DNA from: Paenibacillus tianmuensis
GTDB lineage: Bacteria > Bacillota > Bacilli > Paenibacillales > NBRC-103111
Direction: 5' to 3'
Length of the DNA: 64,000 nucleotides
NCBI RefSeq assembly: GCF_900100345.1
Contig: NZ_FMTT01000013.1
Coordinates: 1-64,000 of the forward strand
Shown here: positions 53,160 to 62,500 of the stretch, in pieces
Layout of the letters: each line of letters opens with the position of its first letter
How positions within the stretch are numbered: position 1 is the stretch's first letter
The notes under the pieces: model-generated
The model's database searches: none
Told to the model about the DNA's origin: nothing
The model's input: the letters and a program-made list of their open reading frames with translations, nothing else
Made by a program: the position numbers and the translations under genes

Positions 53160-53882
53160 TCATTTCTTCCCCAGTACGTACATGACCCACGGCGAAATAC
53201 GGGTTTCGTTAATCCATGGGTAAGGCTCCTCCTCCCGGCCAAGCGGCTGATGCATTTCCACCACGTAAAGCCCGGTTTGGTCGAAAATGTCCCGGTAAGC
53301 GGCGTCCGACCACATGACGTCCTCTACCGGCCTTTGATCGTGCGTATCCTTCATGATGATTTTGACTTTGTCCCCGCTTCGGGCATGCTGATTTTCCGGA
53401 AAAGCCTTCGTCGTGAAGGAAGCCCATTCGTGGAGGTAAATGTCGGGAGAGGAGACAACCATCACGATTTTCCCGCCTTCCTTCAGCGAAGCAGCGAGCT
53501 GTTTGAAATTTTGCAGCTTCTTCTCCAAGGTCGGAATGTTATCGAAGGTGAACATCGACAGCGCCAGATCGAAGGTCGCCCCGTCCAGCAGACGCAGATC
53601 CCCTTCCGGAATGAGCCGGTAATCGCCGGCTGCGTCCATTTCTCTCGCCTTGCCCAGCATGCCGGCCGAAATATCGATGCCGATCACGTCAAAGCCGCGA
53701 TCCCGCAAAAAACGGGTCGATCGCCCTGCTCCGCAGCCGAAATCCAAAGCGCTCGCTCCGGCGATATGCTTGGTCAGCATCTCCGGCAAATCCCGAAAAG
53801 CCAAATAATACGTTCCCGGAAACTCCAATGTAGCGTAGGCTTCCGCCCGTTCAGCGTCTTCGTATACATTTGAAAACTCCAT
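53160..53882 (-). CDS. Class I SAM-dependent methyltransferase, end of NRPS-linked cluster
   Basis: The 240-aa protein has the SAM-binding core ALDFGCGAGRSTRFL (near residue 50), then VIGIDISAGMLGKA and the acceptor loop FDLALSMFTFDNIP. It is the last gene of the minus-strand cluster that begins with the NRPS, 56 bp after the MATE transporter gene, so it may methylate the peptide or a precursor. ATG 53882 matches the family start; a GTG 12 nt upstream is an alternative. The substrate is not predictable. Confidence 0.85.
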   Translation of the reverse strand: MEFSNVYEDAERAEAYATLEFPGTYYLAFRDLPEMLTKHIAGASALDFGCGAGRSTRFLRDRGFDVIGIDISAGMLGKAREMDAAGDYRLIPEGDLRLLDGATFDLALSMFTFDNIPTLEKKLQNFKQLAASLKEGGKIVMVVSSPDIYLHEWASFTTKAFPENQHARSGDKVKIIMKDTHDQRPVEDVMWSDAAYRDIFDQTGLYVVEMHQPLGREEEPYPWINETRISPWVMYVLGKK

Positions 53883-53938
53883 GTGCTGTAGCACCTCTCC
53901 CAATGGAATTATAGTAATGGATGATGGGCCGCCTGCGT

Positions 53939-55354
53939 TCAGATGACTTCGATCCGCTTCCATTTCCCGCCCAGAAAGCGGACGGATACCAGAAGCAGCA
54001 TCACCATGGAATAAACGATCAAGGCAATCCATATCCAGATTAACGAAAGCCCCCAAACGACGCTGAACAGGTACGGAATCACAAGATAGAACAAGATAGG
54101 AACGACGATATAGATGACCATCATGAACATCGTGTCGCCGACCGCGCGCAGCACATTGCCGATGATGATCTGCATCGTATCGAACACGATCCACAGCGAA
54201 GTGAGCCGGACGAGCGGGACGGTGACCGCCATCAGCTTCAGGAACGTGTCCTGCTGCTCCCCTCCGCCGAAGATCGAGATTAAAGCCTGCGGGAACAAAT
54301 TAAAGATGAAGATGATCAGCACGTTGAACACAAGTCCGATCCCAAGCCCCAATTTCGCGGCTCTCCGGACATTGTCGAGACGTCCGGCTCCCTTCTCCTG
54401 GCCGACAATAATGGCGATGGCCGCGCCTAGCCCCCAAATGGGGAAAATCGACACCCCTTCGATGGTGAACGCGATATTGGAAGCGGACAACGGAAATTCC
54501 CCGGTCTTGCCGATAATCAGCAGCAGCAGGCTGAAATACCCGGTGCCGAGAAACGCCTGAATGCCCGCGGGAAACCCGAAGCGAAGCAGCTTGCGGAGCA
54601 AGGCGCCGTCCCATTTCATCTGCGCTGGAATCTCATACTTCGCTTGCACCCCCCGTCTCCCCAACAAGATCATATACACGATCACGGCGAGCACGGAGCT
54701 GCTGATGGTCGCCAGTCCCGAACCCCAAATACCCCCAAGCTCCGGGAGACCGAACTTTCCGAAGATCAGCAGCCAGCCAAGCAACACATTGAACACATTG
54801 GATAGAATCCCGACCATCATGATGACCGTCGTGCTGGCAACGCCTCGAAACAGGCCGGAAAATGCGGTTATGAACAGCTGGACGCAGCTGGAAACCATGA
54901 TCAGGTAGAAGAATTGCCTCTCGTAAGCCAACAGCTCCCCCGTGTGCCCCATCCAATTAAAAATATTGACGGCGAGGGGAGACATCAGAAGCAGCACCAC
55001 CGAAAAAACGATGCTGAGATAGACGCCCTGCCACATCGATGAGGCGCACTTCGGGTATTTGCCGGCTCCGTAATATTGGGCGATGAGCGTGGAGACGAAG
55101 CCGACGATGCCGATAAATATGCTGGAGATCGCCGTCCCTACGTTACCGGCCGGTACGACAGCCGCAAATTGTCCCAGATCGTACATCGAGACAAAGGCCC
55201 GGTCGACAAATACCATCAAATTGAGCGAAAACATCGAAAGAATGACGGGCATCGTAATTTTCAAAATCGTTCGGATCGAAATGGACTTCTCCTGGCTTGC
55301 CGGCCCGATAACAACCGCATCGTGCGCTTTTTCCGTCTCCGGCGACATGGACAC
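53939..55354 (-). CDS. MATE-family efflux transporter
   Basis: The 471-aa protein has twelve transmembrane helices in two similar halves, with family segments LMVFVDRAFVSMYDLGQFAA, STLIAQYYGAGKYP and IVGQEKGAGRLDNVRRAAKL. It should export a small molecule in exchange for H+ or Na+. Its place inside the NRPS/dehydratase cluster makes export of, or self-protection against, the product the likely role. It starts 46 bp after the activase stop codon. Confidence 0.93.
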   Translation of the reverse strand: MSMSPETEKAHDAVVIGPASQEKSISIRTILKITMPVILSMFSLNLMVFVDRAFVSMYDLGQFAAVVPAGNVGTAISSIFIGIVGFVSTLIAQYYGAGKYPKCASSMWQGVYLSIVFSVVLLLMSPLAVNIFNWMGHTGELLAYERQFFYLIMVSSCVQLFITAFSGLFRGVASTTVIMMVGILSNVFNVLLGWLLIFGKFGLPELGGIWGSGLATISSSVLAVIVYMILLGRRGVQAKYEIPAQMKWDGALLRKLLRFGFPAGIQAFLGTGYFSLLLLIIGKTGEFPLSASNIAFTIEGVSIFPIWGLGAAIAIIVGQEKGAGRLDNVRRAAKLGLGIGLVFNVLIIFIFNLFPQALISIFGGGEQQDTFLKLMAVTVPLVRLTSLWIVFDTMQIIIGNVLRAVGDTMFMMVIYIVVPILFYLVIPYLFSVVWGLSLIWIWIALIVYSMVMLLLVSVRFLGGKWKRIEVI

Positions 55355-55400
55355 AAGCGACTCCCCTTTTCATGGTTTCCTGATTTGCAGCGCCCGCCGG

Positions 55401-56168
55401 TTACGCGCTCCGGCCGATATAAGCCGCCCCGATCGCTCCCGTCACTTGCGGGTAATCCGTCACTTCCACTTTCATGTTTAACAAATCCTGCAGCGCGCTA
55501 ACGATGCCGATATTTTTTGCGACGCCGCCGCTCATGCCGAGCGGCTCCTTGATGCCTACCGCCTTAAGCAGCGCGATCGCCCGGGTCGCTATCGATTCGT
55601 GCACGCCCTTGATTATACTGGGCGTCGGCGTGCCGACCGCGACCAGAGATACGACTTCCGTTTCCGCGAACACCGTACACATGCTGCTGATCCGGGCCGT
55701 CGAGGTGGCCGTTTGGTGAATCCCGCCCAGCTCTTCGAGCTTGACCCCGAGCGCTCTGGCAATAATATCGAGGAACCGGCCGCAGCCCGCCGCGCACTTG
55801 TCGTTCATCATAAAGTTGACGACGTTGCCCTTTTCCCCGATCTGGATCGCCTTGCTGTCCTGCCCTCCGATATCAAGGACCGTCCGGATGGAAGGGTTCA
55901 AGAAATGCATCCCTTTGGCGTGGCACGTAATTTCCGATACGTGTTTATCCGCAAACGGCACGTTCTCCCGGCCGTAGCCGGTCGTGACGATGACGTCGAT
56001 ATCCTTTTTCGTGAGTCCGGCTTTCGTCAGCACGTTGTTGAACGTCGTTTCCGCGGACTGCCGGTTATCGCCTCCGGTGTACACGACATCGTAGGCTACG
56101 ACGCTGTTGTCGTTCAAAATCGCAGATTTGGTCGACAAAGAACCGATATCAATTCCTAAGGTAATCAT
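55401..56168 (-). CDS. ATP-dependent activase of 2-hydroxyacyl-CoA dehydratase (HgdC type)
   Basis: The 255-aa ASKHA-fold ATPase has the phosphate loop GIDIGSLSTKSAIL, GGQDSKAI, and cysteines in KCAAGCGRF and SSMCTVFAE, which hold the 4Fe-4S cluster shared between two monomers. It injects one electron, driven by ATP hydrolysis, into the dehydratase encoded just upstream. The protein is oxygen-sensitive in known cases. The length and all motifs match HgdC/HadI. It follows the dehydratase subunit genes by 36 bp. Confidence 0.95.
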   Translation of the reverse strand: MITLGIDIGSLSTKSAILNDNSVVAYDVVYTGGDNRQSAETTFNNVLTKAGLTKKDIDVIVTTGYGRENVPFADKHVSEITCHAKGMHFLNPSIRTVLDIGGQDSKAIQIGEKGNVVNFMMNDKCAAGCGRFLDIIARALGVKLEELGGIHQTATSTARISSMCTVFAETEVVSLVAVGTPTPSIIKGVHESIATRAIALLKAVGIKEPLGMSGGVAKNIGIVSALQDLLNMKVEVTDYPQVTGAIGAAYIGRSA

Positions 56169-56204
56169 AGGGCTACTCTCCTTTATCCCGAATAAGTGGA
56201 TGAT

Positions 56205-57434
56205 TCAGTCGCTCATAATTTCCAGAAAAGCGTCGATGCGGTTTTTCACGTGATTGAACGCATAGTTGTTCTTGTCTACGTAATCCACGCTGATCGTCAA
56301 GTACTTCAATCCTTGTTCACCGGACATCTCCCGAATCATCGAACTGATTCCCATCATGTTCCTGCAACCCCATATATTTGATATTACAACACCATCGATA
56401 TGAAATGAAGTACAAACCTGAGAAATATTTTCTTTTAACCGTTTGGCGTTCCAGTGATATAAGATCGCCCGTTCCGCGATGCTTGTTAACGGGTCCTCCG
56501 GATCAAGCGACACCAGATTGGCATCCCACAGCGGCGCCCAATAGACGATCTCGACCTGCTGCTCGAAATAGCGGATTAATTCGTGGTCATTGTGCGGCGC
56601 TTGGCCTGCCCACAGAATCCGCTTCTTCTTTTTGTTCGGGTCGGACTGCTTGCTTATTGCGAGCGCTTCTTCGTACAAGGTTTTGCAGATTTGCACGTTT
56701 TCCTTCAAGCCGAAGCCGTTCATGCCGAAAATTTCGAGCAATTCTCTGGACACGCCGGGCAGCTCGTAGGTTTTGTTTAACTCGACCGTCTTGCAGTAAT
56801 AGTCTCTCGCTTCATTCGAATATTGAACGACCTGCCGGAACAGCTCTTCGTCGAACGGGATATTCAGGTTGCTTTCGATATCGGCGATCAGCTTTTTCAA
56901 TTGCTGCACGAGATAGGCCAGCGTGTCTTCGTTGATCTGGTTCGGCGTATTGATCGAGAGGAACGTGCAATCGTACAGCTTGCTCGACATGTTCCCCACT
57001 TTGGCCAGACAATCGCACGGCTGATCGTTCACCATCACCAGATCGGGATTCGGGTAGCCGTTCGCCAGCATGACGCCCAGCGACCCGCGCAGAAACGAAC
57101 AAATGTCCCGGGAAAGACTTTTCTCCTGCGTCAAATTAATGAACGGGTCCACGTTGACGGTTTGGGCCAGCAGGATCGCCATCGACTCCATATTCCAAGA
57201 AAGCATATTGAAGCCGAAGACGATTTCATTCGGAAACTGTTCGACGACATAAGCTACTTTCGTATCCTCTTTATAGGCTTGCGTCAGGCGGTAGCCGTTG
57301 AACAACGACCTCATCCGCGCCGCTTTCAGCGCCGAGGACGGATCGGACGGCTCGGCCCGGTACGTTTCGAGGACGGACATCATCTTTTTGTACTGTTCTT
57401 CGCGGCTTTTCGCTTCCACTTTAAATTCGCTCAT
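56205..57434 (-). CDS. 2-hydroxyacyl-CoA dehydratase subunit (HgdB/BcrC family)
   Basis: The 409-aa subunit belongs to the 2-hydroxyacyl-CoA dehydratase D-component family. Likely 4Fe-4S ligands are the cysteines in SRDICSFLRGSLG, QPCDCLAK and NIWGCRNMMG. In known pathways such enzymes remove water from (R)-2-hydroxyacyl-CoA by a ketyl-radical mechanism. It lies 15 bp after the other subunit gene and before the activase, making a complete three-gene set. No CoA transferase or 2-hydroxyacid dehydrogenase is seen nearby, so the substrate may be different from that of amino-acid fermentation enzymes. Confidence 0.9.
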   Translation of the reverse strand: MSEFKVEAKSREEQYKKMMSVLETYRAEPSDPSSALKAARMRSLFNGYRLTQAYKEDTKVAYVVEQFPNEIVFGFNMLSWNMESMAILLAQTVNVDPFINLTQEKSLSRDICSFLRGSLGVMLANGYPNPDLVMVNDQPCDCLAKVGNMSSKLYDCTFLSINTPNQINEDTLAYLVQQLKKLIADIESNLNIPFDEELFRQVVQYSNEARDYYCKTVELNKTYELPGVSRELLEIFGMNGFGLKENVQICKTLYEEALAISKQSDPNKKKKRILWAGQAPHNDHELIRYFEQQVEIVYWAPLWDANLVSLDPEDPLTSIAERAILYHWNAKRLKENISQVCTSFHIDGVVISNIWGCRNMMGISSMIREMSGEQGLKYLTISVDYVDKNNYAFNHVKNRIDAFLEIMSD

Positions 57435-57449
57435 CTCTCTTCTCCTTTT

Positions 57450-58562
57450 CTAATACATCATCGTTTCGAGGAACGTGTGAATCCGGGTGCGGATGCTTTC
57501 GATATTCGTCATGCTGCACTCGCCTTCCACTAGTAGCACGGGCGTACCCTTCTCGCTAAGCTTGCTTTGGATGTACGGGTAATCCATCGAATAAATGTCG
57601 CAAAACTTGAGCGAAAAGTAGATGACCGAATCGATATCGTATTCGTCGATCAGCTTGACCAAATGGTTCAGCCGTATATCCGATTCGAACATCCGGGCGC
57701 AGGTCGCTTTGTCAAAATAGTAATCGGCGATCGCCTCGACCGGATCGCGGTGCTCGTCGACCTGCCCTTCGAAATATTTGACGCCGTTGGTGATGTCCAT
57801 GCAGACGACCTTCGCTCCGGTCTGCTCGATGGCGTCGACAATGTTATCGTGATCGAAATAACTGCCGCAGATCAGCACTTTGTGCGGTTTGGTTTTTTTG
57901 GTTTCCCGCTGGGATTCCATGGCGCCGAGCAGCAGGGACAGCTCTTGATTGTATTGCTGTCTCATGCCGGCCGTGCTGGATTTCACAATGTTCAGCAATT
58001 CGCTCCCCGTGAGCGACATCAGGTCCCGCTTCCGCAATTCGTGCATCCGCTGCAGCAGCCTGCGCGTTTCGTTAAACAGGCGGATCGCCTCCCACAGCGC
58101 TTCCTCCGTAATGCGGCAGCCGAAATGCTGCTCCAGCGATTCGATCATGCGGCGGACCTGCATCCGGAAATAGTCCCTGGAGATCGGATTGAGATCTTTC
58201 GGAAGCTCCAGGAAGAAGCTGTATTTCGGTTGAATCCGGTCGGTCCACGTCTCGTGCAGCCGTTTTCTCCAATCGCATTCGTCGACGAACACGACCCCGT
58301 CCGTAAAATTGTAGACGCCGTTCATGCCTTCTCCCAGACAATTGAGCAGATAGGAGCAGTAGTTGCTGCCCAGCAGCGCGCCCGCCTCCGATGTGTTGCT
58401 GGCGGTCGTCCCCATGATCCGGAAAGGAATGAAGCCCGCCGCATATAAAATCTCTTCCGGCGTATAGATCGATGTCCATCCGATCTTGGGCTTATCCACA
58501 GCTTTCAAGGCGTCCAGCCGGCTAACATTCAGTTCGACAATCCGTTCCACCATTTCTTTCAT
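57450..58562 (-). CDS. 2-hydroxyacyl-CoA dehydratase subunit (HgdA family)
   Basis: The 370-aa subunit starts MKEMVERIVELNVSRLDALK and has the cysteines expected for Fe-S binding in GSNYCSYLLNC, VDECDWRKR and LKFCDIYSMDYP. With the 409-aa partner it should form the heterodimeric dehydratase. ATG 58562 is chosen because GAGGAG precedes it; the longer open frame to 58763 runs back into the thioesterase gene. The start lies 13 bp after the thioesterase stop codon, which ties it to the NRPS operon. Confidence 0.9.
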   Translation of the reverse strand: MKEMVERIVELNVSRLDALKAVDKPKIGWTSIYTPEEILYAAGFIPFRIMGTTASNTSEAGALLGSNYCSYLLNCLGEGMNGVYNFTDGVVFVDECDWRKRLHETWTDRIQPKYSFFLELPKDLNPISRDYFRMQVRRMIESLEQHFGCRITEEALWEAIRLFNETRRLLQRMHELRKRDLMSLTGSELLNIVKSSTAGMRQQYNQELSLLLGAMESQRETKKTKPHKVLICGSYFDHDNIVDAIEQTGAKVVCMDITNGVKYFEGQVDEHRDPVEAIADYYFDKATCARMFESDIRLNHLVKLIDEYDIDSVIYFSLKFCDIYSMDYPYIQSKLSEKGTPVLLVEGECSMTNIESIRTRIHTFLETMMY

Positions 58563-58575
58563 AAGCGCTCTCCTC

Positions 58576-59472
58576 TTAACCAGATTTCTTTGGGGCGGCG
58601 GCACCTTCCAGGATGCGGTTGAATTGCCGGGCAAAGGCCGGCGCATGCGCTGCGTCAAACAGCGTGTAATGGCTCCCCTCCGCCGGAATATACACCGGAT
58701 GCGCGCAATACCGTCCCCATCGGTCCATTCTCTCCAGCGGCGACTCGGTGGCCTGAAACACATGGACCGGCGAATCGATGCTCCCCCTCGGAACGTAGGC
58801 TGCCCGCGCCCGGTGCAGCGTGCGGACGATATTCACCGCGCAAAATAGCTGATGCAGCGACAGTCCGCTTCCGTCCGGGAAGATGTCGGCCCATTCCTCC
58901 CGGACATAGCGGAGAAAGGAAATCCGGTCGAAGTCCGTGGGCTGAAGCGTGTCCGCGACGGCGGTCCAGAACGCTTGAGCGCTCCGGCTCCGGCTCCAGC
59001 GCTTGAGCAACTCCTCGTTGTGCAGAAACGGTCGGATGTAGTCCGTCTCGGACTCGGCCGAGAACGGCTGCGCGTCTTGCGGCGGGTAATAGCCCGGGGG
59101 CGGCGCGTCCACCAGAACGCAGCAGCCGATCTCCTCCCCCTCGGCTTCCAGGATGCGGGCCATCTCCGCCGCAATCGTTCCGCCGATCGACCAACCCGCG
59201 ATGCAGTATGGCCCCTCGGGCTGAATATGCTTCATTTGTTCGATATAACTAACGGCCAACTCTTCAATCGAAATATTTTGCGGCGCATATCCGACCCGTT
59301 CGTCCAGCGTAATTCCGTATACAGAGAACAAATGTTCGACAAGCTCAACCACCTTGAAATACCCTTCGATTCGGCCCGTTCCGTCATGCACGAAAAATAA
59401 TGGGTTCGCGCCGGGTGACTGTCCCCGCTTCAACAAAACGGCCGCTTTTTTATAGTGGTATTGAATATTCAC
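58576..59472 (-). CDS. Free-standing NRPS-type thioesterase (alpha/beta hydrolase)
   Basis: The 298-aa protein has an alpha/beta-hydrolase fold with NPLFFVHDGTGRIEGYF, the nucleophile elbow AGWSIGGTIAAEMA (GxSxG), CCVLVDAPPPGYY as the acid strand and EGSHYTLF with the catalytic histidine. It resembles thioesterase domains that release or edit peptides on NRPS lines. As the NRPS C-terminus here has no thioesterase domain, this protein is the likely release or editing factor. It lies 90 bp downstream of the NRPS gene. Confidence 0.92.
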   Translation of the reverse strand: MNIQYHYKKAAVLLKRGQSPGANPLFFVHDGTGRIEGYFKVVELVEHLFSVYGITLDERVGYAPQNISIEELAVSYIEQMKHIQPEGPYCIAGWSIGGTIAAEMARILEAEGEEIGCCVLVDAPPPGYYPPQDAQPFSAESETDYIRPFLHNEELLKRWSRSRSAQAFWTAVADTLQPTDFDRISFLRYVREEWADIFPDGSGLSLHQLFCAVNIVRTLHRARAAYVPRGSIDSPVHVFQATESPLERMDRWGRYCAHPVYIPAEGSHYTLFDAAHAPAFARQFNRILEGAAAPKKSG

Positions 59473-59562
59473 GGTCTTCCTCTCCTTTCCCGAAAGACTC
59501 CTCCTGCGCTCTCCCCGTATGATGATGCCTCCCTTCCCCGGTCCCCCAAACCGGCGGTCGGG

Positions 59563-62500
59563 TTAGAGCGCTGCTTGCTTCTGCAAGCTTTCCACCTTCC
59601 TGGCCCACTCGGAAATGACAGGCGCTTCTCTGATTTCCATGATCGAGGGGACGACGCCGAAAGCAGCCTCCATTTCCGCGACCAAGCGGATAAGCGCCAG
59701 CGAATTGCCGCCGCACAGGAAGAAGTTGTCGTCCGGCCCGATGCCCTCCGTATGCAATAGGTTTTCCACGATTCCGATCAATTGCGTTTCTATCCTTGTG
59801 ACGGAGGCCGAGGCGGCCGAATGAGAACGGTAGTCCCGGGCCGGCTGGAGACATATCTCCTGATCGCACAGCTCCCCTTGTGGAGGCGCCGCTCCCGGTT
59901 CGCAGCCGAGGACGAAGTCCGCGAGCTTCTTGTCCGTTCCTTCCGCTGCCAATTGGTGCAATATCGCCAAGTAATCCTGCGTCAGCCGTTCCGCCGTCTC
60001 CTTACGGTACAAGTCCGTGTTGTATTCCAGCTCCAGCCGCAAGCCCCCATCCCGTTCAATCGCGAACAGCGTGAGATCGAACTTGGCGACCGGGTAATCG
60101 ATCGGGTGCTCGCGAACCTTGAGCTGCTTGAGCTCCGCTTCAAGCGGGTCGAAGTGCTGCAGCACGAACATCGTATCGAATATCGGATTTCGGCCGACAT
60201 CGCGAACGTAACCGATTCGCTCCGGCAGGTCCTCGAACGGATAATCTTGATTTTCGTACGCCTCAAGCGCATGGAGCTTCACTTGATCCGCAAATTCCCG
60301 AAACGTCATCTTCCCGGAAGGCTTGTTGCGCATCGCCAACGTATTGACAAACATGCCGATAAGATTTTGGGTATCCGCATGGCTTCTTCCGGCGATGGGC
60401 GTGCCTACCACAAGATCCTCCTGCCCGGTGCGCCGGAACAGCAGCACGTTGTAGGCCGTCAGTAAAATCATATACAAGGTTGCGCCCGTTTCGGCCTCGA
60501 TCCGCTTCAGGGCCGCCAGCACCTCGGGAGACGCTTGGCAGGAGACATGGGTTCCGGCGAATGTCTGGATGGCCGGTCTCGGATAATCCGTCGCAAGCTG
60601 CAGCGCAGGAAGCTCGCCTGCCAACACGTCCACCCAATAGTCGCCTTGTTTGCGGACCCGCTCAGAAGCCAAGAAATCATGCTGCCATGCAGCGTAATCT
60701 TTGTATTGAATGCGGAGCGGGCTCAGAAACTCGCCTTGGTACAGGGCGATGATCTCCCGGAACAAAATGTCGAGCGAGACGCCGTCCGAAATAATGTGGT
60801 GCATATCCAGCAGCAGCAGGTGACGGTCTTCCCGCTGTTGCAGCAGCAGCCCCCGGATTAAAGGCGCCCGGCTTAAGTCGAAGGGCCGGATAAAGTTCCG
60901 AATGATCCGGCCCGCTTCCTCCTCCGTCTCCACGCTCAGGCATTCCAGGTCAAGCTTCGCCTCCTCGTCAATTCGCTGCACCAATTCCCCATCGACAATA
61001 TGGAAGGAGGTTCTGAACGATTCGTGCCTGCGGATCAGCTCGCGGAACACATATCCCAGCCGATCCCGGTCCAACCGGCCTTCCAGACTAAGCACGAGCG
61101 GGATGTTGTACCCCGTTCCCCCATGCGTCAGCATGCTGACGATATACATTCTTTTCTGGGCCGTGGAGACGGGATAGCTCTCCTGCTTCCCAGCCGGGGC
61201 GATGGGGGAGTACGGGCTATCCGCTCTTGCGGACAATCTCCGAGCCAGCTCCCGGATCGTCGGGCCGCTGAAAAATTCCGTAAGCGACAGGTCCGTATGG
61301 AATTGCTTGTTGAGCTGGGATACGATAATCGTCGCCTTCAAGGAATGTCCGCCCAGTTCGAAGAACGGATCGTCGATGCCCACATCCGTCAGACCGAGCG
61401 TCTGCATCCACAGGGCGGCCAGCTCCCGCTCCAGCTCGGTTTCGGGCTGCTGCCGGGCCCTTGCCCTGTACGTCGCTCCGTTCGGCTCGGGAAGCGCCCC
61501 CTTGTCGATTTTTCCGGTTTCCTTAATCGGCATCTTGTCGATCTGCACAAAGGCGGTAGGAATCATGTACTCCGGCAGCGCCTTGGCGAGATAGGCTCGC
61601 CATTCGGAGGCCGGGATGTCCCGGTCTGCAACGAAATAGGCGCATAACGCTTTGTCCCCCGGACGCTCTTCCCTTACCATCACGACGACTTCTTTCGCGT
61701 GCGGATGCTCCGCCAGCTTCGCCTCAATCTCCCCAAGCTCGATGCGGAAGCCCCGCAGCTTGATCTGGTTATCCATCCGGCCCATGAACTCGATATGGCC
61801 GTCGGGAAGCCAGCGGGCAAGATCCCCCGTTCTGTACATTTTCGCCCCGGGCTCGAACGGATTATCCACGAACTTCTGCGCCGTCAGCTCGGGCCGGTTC
61901 AAGTACCCGCGGGCGACGCCGTCCCCCCCGACGCACAATTCGCCGGGCACACCGACAGGCAGAAGCTCCCCGTAAGCATCGACAATATACGCTGTGGAAT
62001 GGCGGATCGGCTTGCCGATCGGAACGTTCGTTTCATGCGGCCCGGTGATGGGGTAACAGGTGGAAAACGTCGTGTTTTCCGTCGGCCCGTACATGTTCTG
62101 GATGCGAAGGCCGGGGACGGCCGCCAGCACCTTGTTGACATGCCGGACGGACAAGGCGTCGCCTCCGATCAGCAGAACTTTCAAAGGAGCGAACAGCTCC
62201 GGCTTCATGTCCGAAAGCTGGTTGAAGAGCGGCGCCGTCAACCAGAGATGGCTTATGCCATGGTTCGCTATAAAGCGGCCGAGATGGTCCGCGTTGAGCA
62301 GCACGTTATCGCTTGTCACATACAGCTTGATTCCATTCAGGAGAGCACCCCATATTTCGAACGTCGTCGCGTCAAACGCCGGGGCTCCCGTCTGCAAAAT
62401 CGCATCGCTGTCCTCGAAACGGACGTAATCGGTATTTTGGACAAGCCTTATGACGTTCCGGTGCTCCACCATAACGCCTTTCGGCCGGCCGGTCGAGCCG

